Part shown: in pieces, positions 8,155-16,634 of the stretch
Layout of the letters: each line of letters begins with the position of its first letter
How positions within the stretch are numbered: the stretch's first letter is position 1
DNA from: Bdellovibrio bacteriovorus str. Tiberius
GTDB lineage: Bacteria; Bdellovibrionota; Bdellovibrionia; Bdellovibrionales; Bdellovibrionaceae
Direction of reading: 5' to 3'
Assembly: GCF_000317895.1 (NCBI RefSeq)
Contig: NC_019567.1
Span: forward strand, 3,924,595 to 3,988,594
DNA length: 64,000 nucleotides
Translations under genes and position numbers: made by a program
The notes under the pieces: generated by a model
What the model was told of the DNA's origin: nothing
The model's input: only the letters and a program-made list of their open reading frames with translations
The model's database searches: none

Positions 8155-9150
8155 TTATTGATTTCCTTTGGCGGCCTTCTGTGAGGCCTTTGTCTTGGCC
8201 GGGGATGCGCCTGTCATGCTGCCGGTGCCACCAATAATTGCACCGTAAGCTCCTGCGCCGCCCATCATACTGCCCATACCCATCCCGTAATAACCACCCA
8301 TCATGCCCATGCCACCATCAGCCATGGAAGCACACATCGCAATCGCACCACCGATATTAAAGGCGCTGGTTTGAGCCGCTTGTTTGCTTTTCTTGTCAGC
8401 TGGAGCCTCCATGCCGGCATACACACCAAATGCACCTGCAGTCATGGATTTACCCTCTTTTGCCAGTTCAGCGTTACGCTGATCATAAGCGCCTTGAGCC
8501 ATGCCAATCAGGCTTCCGCACTGAGCCGCATTCTGAGAACCCATTTTGGAAATCATTGGCTTCATACGGTCACAGAAAACCTTGTCGTAAGTGACTTTGG
8601 TTTCCACTTTTGAATTTTCATCCAGCATCTGCATATAAGCGCTTTGCGCCACTTCACAAGAATCACCATTGTAAGAGAATGTGGATTCGGTGCCTTTCAC
8701 CAGCGGGAAATTGCCTTTGAAGTTTTTGCCCCATTCGGTTTTCATGTAAGCATCACGGTTCTGAATCTGGGATTTCAGATTCATGTCTTTGTTCACCGCC
8801 ACCACGCGGCCCTGATCGTCACGACGAAGGCTTACGGTTTTACGGTCTGTTTCAAATACCGGTTTACCGTCTTTAAAGCCGGTCATAACTTTGGCTTTGT
8901 AAACGATCGTTTCAACGCCATCTTTGGTTTCGCGGGAAATGATTTTGCCAGAATCAAGCACATTGGTTTTGCCGTCATTACCGATAACGAAGGCAGCGCC
9001 ATCAGGTTCCGTACCGAAACCCATATCCATGGTTGCCATGTTGACTTGATTGATACACGCAAATTGTTTGGCCGCTTTTTCGTAATCCTGAATTTGCGCC
9101 GTCGCAGACAAAGATAGACCCATCAGAGACAAGAAGATCAAAGACTTCAC
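8155..9150 (-). CDS. secreted Gly/Met-rich protein of unknown function
   Basis: No family recognised. The GTG at 9150 has GGAGGA four to five bases upstream and starts a clear signal peptide (MKSLIFLSLMGLSLSATAQ); an in-frame ATG further upstream lacks this. The mature part (about 310 aa) has five cysteines scattered through it and is otherwise hydrophilic up to about residue 260. Near the C-terminus is a low-complexity Gly/Met/Tyr patch (GMGMMGGYYGMGMGSMMGG), then a Lys/Ala-rich end. It is monocistronic and convergent with the carboxylase operon. Periplasmic or surface location is inferred from the signal peptide alone. Confidence 0.7.
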   Translation of the reverse strand: MKSLIFLSLMGLSLSATAQIQDYEKAAKQFACINQVNMATMDMGFGTEPDGAAFVIGNDGKTNVLDSGKIISRETKDGVETIVYKAKVMTGFKDGKPVFETDRKTVSLRRDDQGRVVAVNKDMNLKSQIQNRDAYMKTEWGKNFKGNFPLVKGTESTFSYNGDSCEVAQSAYMQMLDENSKVETKVTYDKVFCDRMKPMISKMGSQNAAQCGSLIGMAQGAYDQRNAELAKEGKSMTAGAFGVYAGMEAPADKKSKQAAQTSAFNIGGAIAMCASMADGGMGMMGGYYGMGMGSMMGGAGAYGAIIGGTGSMTGASPAKTKASQKAAKGNQ

Positions 9151-9176
9151 AGTTCCTCCATGAACGTAAGAATGCT

Positions 9177-9204
9177 TTTGTACACTTACCAAGCGTACTC
9201 ACAA
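9177..9204 (-). promoter_or_regulatory. possible promoter of the Gly/Met-rich protein gene
   Basis: On the minus strand TTGTGA (9199-9204) and TACAAA (9177-9182) are separated by 16 bases, about 27 bases before the GTG start. Confidence 0.3.
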
Positions 9205-9224
9205 GATTCTCACATTTCACATTA

Positions 9225-9260
9225 AAAGCCGAACACCCCGACTGTAGTCGAGGCTGGAAC
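9225..9260 (-). terminator. imperfect terminator after tatC
   Basis: On the minus strand, after the tatC stop, an imperfect stem centred on CGAC/GTCG (9239-9250) with flanking CC/GG and AGCC/GGCT pairs is followed by TTTTAAT. Confidence 0.4.
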
Positions 9261-9265
9261 TGTGG

Positions 9266-10027
9266 CTATTCGCGCTCGTTCACAGCGAAGCTGTCTTCAC
9301 GCTTCTTTTCAAAGACACCGACGATCAGGACGGCGGCTTCATAAAGAACCCACATCGGTGCCAGCATCATCACCATGCTCAGCAGATCCGGCGGAGTGAT
9401 CACCGCGGCGATCACCGCGATTGTCATAATGGCATAGCGGCGGTTCTTGCGCAGGAAGGACTGGGACACAATTCCCATCATACCCAGAACCACGATCACC
9501 AAGGGTAATTCAAAAGCCACCCCGAACATCAGACACATCTGGGTGAAGAACCCCATGTACTGATCAATGGAAATCATCGGCTTGTCGATTTCGCCCCCGA
9601 AAGTCATCAGGAACTGGAAGGCCATTGGCAAAGCGATCCAGTATGAAAACGCCGCGCCCAGCACAAACAAACCCGTGCCGGAAACGATAAAGCCCATGGT
9701 GTATTTGCGCTCTTTAGCGTACAGCCCCGGAGCAATGAACTTCCACACCTGATAAAGCCAGAACGGGCACGACAGTAAAATACCGCACACGAAGGAAAGC
9801 TTTAGATGAGCAATGAATTTATCCAATGGACCGGTATAGATCAGACCGCCACCTGGAAGGTACGGACGAATCGGTTCACGCACGAAATCGAAAATCTTTT
9901 CACTGAAACCGTAACAGATACCCGTGGCGATCAACAAAATCCAAACACAATTGATCAGACATTTGCGAAGATCGGACAGGTGCTCAAACAAGGATTGGGC
10001 TTTGGAATCGAGTTCTTCGCGTCTCAT
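9266..10027 (-). CDS. tatC: Sec-independent (Tat) translocase subunit TatC
   Basis: Polytopic inner-membrane subunit that recognises twin-arginine signal peptides of folded proteins. The 253-aa protein has about six hydrophobic segments, the conserved N-terminal HLSDLRKCL, and PFWLYQVWKFIAPGLYAKERK (about 90-110), which includes the conserved Glu in the first cytoplasmic loop region. Its ATG overlaps the tatB stop (ATGA), indicating co-translation. A hydrophilic tail rich in Lys/Arg/Glu ends the protein. Confidence 0.95.
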   Translation of the reverse strand: MRREELDSKAQSLFEHLSDLRKCLINCVWILLIATGICYGFSEKIFDFVREPIRPYLPGGGLIYTGPLDKFIAHLKLSFVCGILLSCPFWLYQVWKFIAPGLYAKERKYTMGFIVSGTGLFVLGAAFSYWIALPMAFQFLMTFGGEIDKPMISIDQYMGFFTQMCLMFGVAFELPLVIVVLGMMGIVSQSFLRKNRRYAIMTIAVIAAVITPPDLLSMVMMLAPMWVLYEAAVLIVGVFEKKREDSFAVNERE

Positions 10028-10374
10028 GAAGGCTTCTGTTCTTCTGATTTTTCGTCAGCGGTGGCTTGCGGAAACTCCAGCTGTTCTTCAACGATTGGAG
10101 CTGCATCAGCAGAAGGCGCCAGTGGAGCCTGTTCGGCTTCGTTCTGATTTTGACCTTGCTGTTGAGGATTGCGGATGGTGTCCAGATTCAGTTTGTCGAG
10201 CTTATCAAGACGCATCTGTTGCTTGAGTTCATCACCCATGGAATCGGTGCTTCTTTTCAACTCGTTGAGAAAGCGCCCCAGAGTCCTTGCCAGTTCCGGA
10301 AGTTCTTTCGGCCCGATCACAATCAGGGCAAGAACCGCAAGGAAGATAATTTCAGACATACCTAAGCCAAACAT
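10024..10374 (-). CDS. tatB: Tat translocase TatA/TatB-family protein
   Basis: A single N-terminal membrane helix (MSEIIFLAVLALIVIGPKELP), an amphipathic helix, then a Gln/Glu/Ala-rich cytoplasmic tail; 116 aa. The long tail, IGPKELPELARTLGRFL and position just before tatC favour TatB over TatA, but a single bifunctional TatA is possible because no other tatA is visible here. It overlaps tatC by four bases and follows the unknown gene at 10393-11028 by 18 bases. Confidence 0.85.
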   Translation of the reverse strand: MFGLGMSEIIFLAVLALIVIGPKELPELARTLGRFLNELKRSTDSMGDELKQQMRLDKLDKLNLDTIRNPQQQGQNQNEAEQAPLAPSADAAPIVEEQLEFPQATADEKSEEQKPS

Positions 10375-10392
10375 GGCGCCAGAATAGAGGAA

Positions 10393-11028
10393 TCAGCTCT
10401 GCTTGCCAAGCTTTACTTGATCCTGAGGAAGGGTCAAAACTCCCATTTCCTCAAGCTTCTCACGAGCCAGCTCAGAACCTGTTCTCATATAGCGCTCATA
10501 CAGTCTCAGGATGCTTTCGTCGCTTTTGATAAAGGAATGATGACTGATGTACGTCAGCACATCGACAAACTCCAGAAAACGGTCCGAGAACACCGTGTAC
10601 ACACGGGCCATGGTGTCTTCCCGGGTGCAATGGGCCAGGGATGCATAGGCCGCTCCGCCAATCTCCGCATAGTAATCCACATCGATGATCTTGCGAGACA
10701 ACGAGTCGCCAAAGAAGCCGCTAATGTACAGGGTTCGGTCTCCGAGTTTTCTCAGCATTTCGGCCTTGGCAAAGCTTTCGGCATTCTGAGCCGCCAGATA
10801 CATTTCAGCCAGTGTCTGGGGATTTCGAGCGCCGCTTTCGCTGGCGTAGGCTGGATCGTGCAGATTCCGCGCATCCAGATAGTGCTGTAATAAATTCACA
10901 AGATAGGCTTCAACCAATGGATAGGTCTGAACCTTTCGCTGGGACAGACCTTTCTGAACCAGCTCCTGGAAGTAGCCCTCAGGGCTTACAAAAAGCTCAA
11001 CTGTTGGTGTCGAACGCTTTTCCCGCAT
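10393..11028 (-). CDS. conserved-looking protein of unknown function upstream of tatBC
   Basis: 211 aa, soluble, predicted mostly helical, no signal peptide or membrane segment and no motif I recognise. It contains conserved-looking aromatic stretches such as LYISGFFGDSLSRK (about 120-133) and DVDYYAEIGGAAY, and reads as a globular enzyme or regulator. There is no clear SD before the ATG. A -10-like TAAACT ends six bases before it, so a leaderless transcript is possible. It is the first gene of an apparent operon with tatB and tatC, so a role linked to export is possible but only from context. Confidence 0.7.
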   Translation of the reverse strand: MREKRSTPTVELFVSPEGYFQELVQKGLSQRKVQTYPLVEAYLVNLLQHYLDARNLHDPAYASESGARNPQTLAEMYLAAQNAESFAKAEMLRKLGDRTLYISGFFGDSLSRKIIDVDYYAEIGGAAYASLAHCTREDTMARVYTVFSDRFLEFVDVLTYISHHSFIKSDESILRLYERYMRTGSELAREKLEEMGVLTLPQDQVKLGKQS

Positions 11029-11091
11029 ACTGTTAGTTTAACAAATCCTGAATGGTTTTCGGTTAGTTGTTTTTTGCAAAGCTGGTCAAAA

Positions 11092-11106
11092 GTCTCACAA
11101 TGAGAC
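11092..11106. promoter_or_regulatory. inverted repeat in divergent control region
   Basis: GTCTCA-CAA-TGAGAC is a perfect 6-bp inverted repeat in the 141-base region between the tat operon and the divergent metalloprotease gene, next to a minus-strand TTGACC. It is a candidate operator; nothing identifies the protein that would bind. Confidence 0.35.
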
Positions 11107-11169
11107 ACCACTTCGGCGTCACCTTTGCATTTCAATCCGGCAAGCCCGTTTGAAGGAGTTCTACTAAGA

Positions 11170-12228
11170 ATGAACTTAAGATGGATGACTATCACTTTGG
11201 CAGTGCTGAGCGCTTTTGCGCCGGGGTCCCTGTGGGCCTTCGGGGAAAAATGCGGGCCGATCTTTGCTTCCGAATATGCGAAGCAGGGTCAGATTGAAGT
11301 CAGACCCTCCGGCCAGAAAGGGCCGCCGGCAAAGGACTACGCCCACACGGTGGACAAGATCAACACCCTGCTGGGTGATCTTGCCGTGCCTCACGAAGTG
11401 CAAATCCACGTCGACAGTGCATTTATTTTTTCCACCTTCAATGCTCAGACTTATCTGATCAGCGTCGGTGTGCGCCCGGAAAAAATGGGAAAAAAACATC
11501 CGGCCATCAATCAAAACACCCTGATGCATGAATACGCCCACGCGGTCTTTGAAAAGAACATGACTCTGAAGTCCTCAAGCTACAAGACTTTGCGTGAGGA
11601 ACAAATTTCCCTGCACACCCGCGAAGAAAACCTGCACCAGCAAAATGATCTTTTGATGCTGGAAAGAGACAAGCTGACAGATCCTGCTCTTCGCCAGGAC
11701 ATGGACAAAAAAATCTATGACATCATCAAAGAAATCGACTCCATCGCTGAGCGCCGCAAGGAAATTTCAGCCCACTGGAGTCTGCGCAGCGCCGTTCATG
11801 AGCTGTTTGCGGACTCGCTGTCGATAGTGGCCACAAAAGATCCCAAAGCCATGTCCAAAGTTTTAAAAAGCACTGCAGAAAGCTATCACCCGCACACTTC
11901 CACCGTACTGCAGCTTCGGGATTTCACTGAGGGCCGTCATCACCTGTCGCGCCAGCGCTGGAAAAAAGAATATCCGTTTTATTCCCAGTTCGGCGGGGAT
12001 CTGTATTATGCCTTTTTGCCGGCCCGCTGGGAACTTTGGCAGATTGTGAAAACCCGCATCGGCAGCGCTAACTACCAACGCACGGTGATTCCAAAAGTAT
12101 TTGCGATTTTAGAAAGACATTTAAGTGCGGAATTAAACAAGGGACCTGAAGAACTCAAGCCCCGTGGATTCAAGGATCTGGAAGCCCTCAATCAAAGAAT
12201 CATTGAGGACTTCCGTCGCGAGCTTTAG
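11170..12228 (+). CDS. secreted HExxH zinc metalloprotease-like protein
   Basis: The ATG at 11170, with GAAGGAG upstream (spacing a little long), starts a signal peptide ending near SLWAFG. The mature part has HEYAH at about 120-124, a zincin motif in which both histidines bind zinc and Glu is catalytic. ELFAD at about 211-215 offers an acidic third ligand as in gluzincins. Between them (about 140-195) is a charged helical, coiled-coil-like insert. 352 aa. Zinc protease activity is inferred from these motifs; the family is not named. Its stop codon overlaps that of the convergent M16 peptidase gene. Confidence 0.7.
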   Translation: MNLRWMTITLAVLSAFAPGSLWAFGEKCGPIFASEYAKQGQIEVRPSGQKGPPAKDYAHTVDKINTLLGDLAVPHEVQIHVDSAFIFSTFNAQTYLISVGVRPEKMGKKHPAINQNTLMHEYAHAVFEKNMTLKSSSYKTLREEQISLHTREENLHQQNDLLMLERDKLTDPALRQDMDKKIYDIIKEIDSIAERRKEISAHWSLRSAVHELFADSLSIVATKDPKAMSKVLKSTAESYHPHTSTVLQLRDFTEGRHHLSRQRWKKEYPFYSQFGGDLYYAFLPARWELWQIVKTRIGSANYQRTVIPKVFAILERHLSAELNKGPEELKPRGFKDLEALNQRIIEDFRREL

Positions 12229-14831
12229 GATTTCACATCCGTCGGACCCACCAGACTTACAATAGTGGGCTGGGCAAATATTTTTTGCGCCAGCTTCTGC
12301 ACATCTTCCGGACTGACTGCAAAGTACTTGTCAGCCACATCCAGGCTTTCACGGTAATCCAGGCCATAGATATCATCGAACAAGATCGCATTGCCTATGG
12401 TGCTCTTTCTTTGCAGCTCGATATCGTGTCGGCCAATCAGATATCTCTGCGCACGCACCAGTTCTTCCGGTGAAATTTTGGTTGTCGCCAGCTTGTTGAA
12501 TTCCGCTTTCAGCATCTGAATGGCTTTTTCCGATTTTTCCGGCGAACAACCAATATATCCACCGAAATATCCACACTCGATACCTTCCATGTGCATTGGC
12601 GACACGGAATATGCCAAAGAGTTTTTATCCCGCAGCTCGATAAACAGTCTGCCACCCTGGCCGCTTAGAATGGACTGAATGATTTCCATCGTGTAGCGCT
12701 CAGGACTTGAAAGTGTCAGACCCTGATAGCCCACAATGATGTGGCTTTGTTCTTTTTTCAGTTCGCGGAACATGTGTTTGGATTCGGTGATTTTTGGTGC
12801 CGCGAAATGATTTTTCACGCGCTCCCCTTTCGGAAGCTCTTTGGTGATTTCATTGAGCGTCTTCACCCACTTCTTGGTGTCAACATCACCCACAACCGAG
12901 AACGTCACGTTCTTCGCCATGGCGATTTTTTTGTAATAACCCAGAAGGTCCGCAGACGTGATCGCGTTCACCGTGGTTTCGCTGCCCACCAGATCGCGCG
13001 CATACGGGTGACCTTTGAAGATTTCCTGCATGAAGGCCAGAATACAAAGCTGGGCTGGATTGTCGTTACGGGCCTTGATCTGATTTTTCAGAACAACTTT
13101 TTCACGCTCCAGGATGATTTCCGGGAACTGTGGCGCCAGCAGGGAATCCGCATAGATTTCCAGCATCTTGTCTTCGAACGGTGACAGATAATCCATGGAC
13201 AGACCGGCCGAGTTTCTTCCGCCAAAGGCGCCGATACCGGCAGCCAGTTCGTCCACGCGAAGATTGATGTCATCTTCTGTGAAGTTTTTTGATCCGGACA
13301 TCCAGTTTCTGGCAAACAATTCGGTCAGCCCGTTTTGGCCTTCCGGCTCAACCCGCGCCCCACCCAGGAACGCCGCTTTCATCGCCACATACGGCGTGTC
13401 GCTTTGTTCGCGGATCAGCAAGGTGGCCCCGGAATCCAGCACAATGCGCTCGGTGGTCGGCACACCTTTAGAAGCTCCGGCATTGATATGGAATTTCTTT
13501 GCGGCAAAGCGCGGCACTTTTTGTTTTGCAACTTTTGCTTCACGCAAAGCTTTTCTCAAGTCTTTCGCAAAGGCTTTCAGGATACGGTCCGCGTTTTTCT
13601 TATCCATGTTCGTCATCATGGAAAGACCGAAGGTGTCCGCCTTCAGATATTTTCTGGCGATCTTCTGAATGTCTTCCGGCTTCAGGGCATAGACCTGTTT
13701 CATGTACTTTTTGTAGTAGTCATGATCGCCGTAATAAAACTCATTGCTTCCGGCTTTTCTCGCAATGTTATCCACAGTCTCCATGGAATAAACTTCGTGG
13801 CTGGCAAAGTTCGTGATTGCCTTTTGCATTTCCGCCACGGTCGGAGGTTCGGTCACAATGCGAACCAGTTCCGGAATCAGCGCCGTCAGCGCCTTGGTCA
13901 GATTTTCTTTTTCCAGCCCCAACGACACGGCAAACAGTCCGTCATCCTGCATGGAATAAGCAAACGAGCCCACTGAATTTGTCAGCGGCTCTTTGATTCG
14001 CAACGTCTGCATCAGACGACAGGAATCACCCTGTCCCAGAATCGCTGACATCACTTCCAGGGCTGCGATGTCCTTGTGTTTGACGCTCGGGATTCTCCAG
14101 GTCAGGTAAGCGGTGGTCTGTTCAAACTTCGCCTGTTCGACTTTGATGCGAATGGTTTTTTGTGCCGGTTCTTTTTTGCGCGCCACTTTGCGCAGTTTAT
14201 ACGGAGCAAAGCCGCCGAACATTTCCTGCACGCGGTTTTTCATTTCTTTGGAATCAAAGTCGCCCGAAATCACCAGGAACATATTTGATGGCACATACCG
14301 GGATTGATAGAACTCGCGGATTTTTTTGGCAGAAACTTTTTTAACGACCTTGTCGTAGCCAATAACCGGAATGCCGTAAGGGCTTTTTTGGAAGACGTTG
14401 GTGAAAAGCAGCTGACTGGCACGGCGGCCCGGGCTGTCCTGACCACGTTTGATCTCTTCCAGAACAACTTCGCGTTCGTTGTCGATTTCTTGCGGATCAA
14501 AGGTCGGATAACCCATCATTTCACTGATCACATCCAGGGCGACATCCGAGAATTGTTTGGAAATGGTCACATAAAACACGGTTTGGTCAAAAGAGGTGTA
14601 GGCATTCAGCTCCCCGCCGGAACCTTCCACGGTGGCCGCGATCTCGCCCACCTTGTACTTGCGGGTCCCTTTAAACACCAAATGCTCGATAAAGTGAGAG
14701 ATCCCCTCTTCGGTCTTTTTTTCATCGGCCGAGCCTGTTTTCACCCACATTTGCACTGAGACCACCGGAGACTTGTGGCTTTCCAGTAAAAGGACTTTCA
14801 GACCGTTTTTTAGTTGAAATTTCTTAGACAT
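12225..14831 (-). CDS. M16 family zinc peptidase with two tandem M16 units
   Basis: 868 aa, about twice the length of a single mitochondrial-processing-peptidase-type protein. The inverted zinc motif HFIEH is at residues 46-50 with the downstream ligand Glu in REVVLEEIKRG, so the N-terminal unit is the active one. The second unit (about 450-868) keeps the fold signature (IFKGHPYARDLVGSE, AYSVSPM) but has no HxxEH, as usual for the partner half. No signal peptide is visible, so a cytoplasmic location is likely unless export is non-classical. It is divergent from hemW with only 16 bases between the start codons. Confidence 0.9.
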   Translation of the reverse strand: MSKKFQLKNGLKVLLLESHKSPVVSVQMWVKTGSADEKKTEEGISHFIEHLVFKGTRKYKVGEIAATVEGSGGELNAYTSFDQTVFYVTISKQFSDVALDVISEMMGYPTFDPQEIDNEREVVLEEIKRGQDSPGRRASQLLFTNVFQKSPYGIPVIGYDKVVKKVSAKKIREFYQSRYVPSNMFLVISGDFDSKEMKNRVQEMFGGFAPYKLRKVARKKEPAQKTIRIKVEQAKFEQTTAYLTWRIPSVKHKDIAALEVMSAILGQGDSCRLMQTLRIKEPLTNSVGSFAYSMQDDGLFAVSLGLEKENLTKALTALIPELVRIVTEPPTVAEMQKAITNFASHEVYSMETVDNIARKAGSNEFYYGDHDYYKKYMKQVYALKPEDIQKIARKYLKADTFGLSMMTNMDKKNADRILKAFAKDLRKALREAKVAKQKVPRFAAKKFHINAGASKGVPTTERIVLDSGATLLIREQSDTPYVAMKAAFLGGARVEPEGQNGLTELFARNWMSGSKNFTEDDINLRVDELAAGIGAFGGRNSAGLSMDYLSPFEDKMLEIYADSLLAPQFPEIILEREKVVLKNQIKARNDNPAQLCILAFMQEIFKGHPYARDLVGSETTVNAITSADLLGYYKKIAMAKNVTFSVVGDVDTKKWVKTLNEITKELPKGERVKNHFAAPKITESKHMFRELKKEQSHIIVGYQGLTLSSPERYTMEIIQSILSGQGGRLFIELRDKNSLAYSVSPMHMEGIECGYFGGYIGCSPEKSEKAIQMLKAEFNKLATTKISPEELVRAQRYLIGRHDIELQRKSTIGNAILFDDIYGLDYRESLDVADKYFAVSPEDVQKLAQKIFAQPTIVSLVGPTDVKS

Positions 14832-14847
14832 ACTCTACATAACTCCC

Positions 14848-16020
14848 ATGGCATTTGGCGTCTATATCCACATTCCCTACTGTATCCAGCGCTGTACTTA
14901 CTGCGATTTCGCCACTTATGAGCAAAGCAAGATTTTGCCGCCGGATCAGTATGTCGAACTTCTGTTTAAGGAAATTCGTCAGAAGCACCGCTATTACACT
15001 CCCCAAAGTCTGGACACCATTTACTTTGGTGGAGGCACGCCGAGCCTCATCCCTGCAAATCTCATTGTAGCGATTATCAAAGAGCTGGGTAGATATGGAT
15101 TTACAACTAGACCTGACACGGAAATCACCATCGAGATCAATCCGGCGACGGTCAGCAAAGAAAAACTGAAAACCTATCTGGATAACGGCATCAACCGTTT
15201 CAGTGTGGGGGCTCAAACCTTTGATGATCGCTTGTTGAAAATGGTTCACCGCGAACATTCGGCAAAACAAACCCTGGAAACTCTCGACCTTCTTCGGGCC
15301 CACGGTGTGAATTTCAGCTTTGATATTCTGTTTGCCCTGCCTTCCCAAACTGTCGAAGGCCTGCGTCGTGATGTGGAAATCGCCGTTGAACAAGGGGCCA
15401 AACACATCAGCCCTTATTGTTTGACAGTTCCTGATGGACATCCTTTGTCAAAAGGCCGCCCGATTGACGATGAACAAGTTGAGATGTTTGACATCATCGC
15501 TGACGAACTGACCCGCAAAGGTTTTCAGCAGTACGAAATATCCAACTTTGCCCTGCCGGGTTTTGAATCCCGTCACAACATGCTGTACTGGGTGGATCAA
15601 CCTTATTGGAGTTTGGGCCTTAGCTCGCATTCCTATTCCAAGGAATCCTCTTGGGGCACGCGTTACTGGAATATCAATTCCATCAACGAATACCAGAAGC
15701 AGATTCTGGCATTTGACGGTCAGGAGTTTGATTCCCCGGTGCGCCATCTGCCTTCGAATCAGGTGGAAGTGCTGGAAATGCATCAGGCTCTTACAGACTT
15801 TTGTCATACTTCGATGCGTCTGATGCGCGGACTCAATGTGGAGCAGCTGCAAGCCAAATTCCCGCAAAATGTCAGTGAAAAGGTCCTGCAAATCATGAAA
15901 AACATGGAAGAGAAATCCTGGATTCGTCATGACAACGGGCATTGGTCACTGACGCGCGAGGGCCTTGTGCTTAGCAACCGTGTTTTCCAGGAACTGACTT
16001 TCCTTCAAGAAGATCTCTAA
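14848..16020 (+). CDS. hemW: HemW-type radical SAM heme chaperone
   Basis: Radical SAM protein of the HemW (formerly coproporphyrinogen oxidase-like) family, thought to deliver heme to membrane respiratory proteins. GVYIHIPYC leads into the cluster motif CxxxCxxC at Cys12, 16 and 19, followed by YFGGGTPSL, EINP, RFSVGAQTF and the C-terminal HemW domain with MRLMRGLN. The motif is at the extreme N-terminus as usual, which supports ATG 14848 despite the lack of an SD. It lacks the extra N-terminal region of HemN, so HemW is preferred. No promoter room exists in the 16-base divergent gap. Confidence 0.88.
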   Translation: MAFGVYIHIPYCIQRCTYCDFATYEQSKILPPDQYVELLFKEIRQKHRYYTPQSLDTIYFGGGTPSLIPANLIVAIIKELGRYGFTTRPDTEITIEINPATVSKEKLKTYLDNGINRFSVGAQTFDDRLLKMVHREHSAKQTLETLDLLRAHGVNFSFDILFALPSQTVEGLRRDVEIAVEQGAKHISPYCLTVPDGHPLSKGRPIDDEQVEMFDIIADELTRKGFQQYEISNFALPGFESRHNMLYWVDQPYWSLGLSSHSYSKESSWGTRYWNINSINEYQKQILAFDGQEFDSPVRHLPSNQVEVLEMHQALTDFCHTSMRLMRGLNVEQLQAKFPQNVSEKVLQIMKNMEEKSWIRHDNGHWSLTREGLVLSNRVFQELTFLQEDL

Positions 16021-16053
16021 GGGGCTAGGAGTTTTTCTTCCGCCCCCCTGACA

Positions 16054-16059
16054 TTGACA
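16054..16059 (+). promoter_or_regulatory. -35-like element before grpE
   Basis: A perfect TTGACA about 45 bases before the grpE start. The best -10 at 17 bases (AATCTT) is poor, so it may serve an alternative sigma factor or be chance. Confidence 0.25.
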
Positions 16060-16104
16060 TTGCTTCGTGAATACACAATCTTAAGTATTGCGAAAGGAAG
16101 TCTC

Positions 16105-16623
16105 ATGTCAGAAGAAAACAACTCTCAAAACTCCAATCCTCCTAATCCAGAAAATGCCGAAATCGCTTCTGAGATCCAGAAACTTCAGGAACAAGCTGAA
16201 AAGTTCAAAAACGACTATCTGTACCTGCGCGCAGAGTTTGAAAACTACAAACGCAACGCGATCAAGGAACGTTCCGATTTGACGAAGTACGGCGGCGAGC
16301 GCCTGGTGCGTGACCTGCTGGAAGTAGTGGATAATTTCGACCGCGCTTTGAGCGTGAACGTGAGCGCTGAAAACTTCAACACCTTCAAACAGGGTGTGGA
16401 TATGACCGCTCAGGAACTGAAATCCCTGCTTCAGCGTCACAATGTCACAGAGATCCCGGCGCACGGGGCTCCGTTTGACCCGTCCGTACACGAAGCGCTG
16501 AGCAGCGAAGCCACAGATCAGATGGCTCCGGGCCACGTCGTGCGTGTGTTTAAAAAGCCTTACAAACTTCATGATAAAGTGATCAGACCTGGCCAAGTGG
16601 TTGTTGCCAAGAAGCCAGAGTAA
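16105..16623 (+). CDS. grpE: nucleotide exchange factor GrpE
   Basis: Co-chaperone that releases ADP from DnaK. The 172-aa protein has an acidic, disordered N-terminus, a long coiled-coil helix (about 25-75, with [19 protein letters not shown]), and the C-terminal beta domain with DPSVHEALS and [14 protein letters not shown] 16105 has AAAGGAAG upstream. It is followed after 11 bases by a J-protein gene; dnaK and hrcA are not in the window. Confidence 0.95.
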   Translation: MSEENNSQNSNPPNPENAEIASEIQKLQEQAEKFKNDYLYLRAEFENYKRNAIKERSDLTKYGGERLVRDLLEVVDNFDRALSVNVSAENFNTFKQGVDMTAQELKSLLQRHNVTEIPAHGAPFDPSVHEALSSEATDQMAPGHVVRVFKKPYKLHDKVIRPGQVVVAKKPE

Positions 16624-16634
16624 GGAAGCCCTGC

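Noticed and set aside
16020..16048. GGGGC...GCCCCC stem after hemW as a terminator
   Set aside because: The stem is imperfect, the loop is long and no T-run follows.
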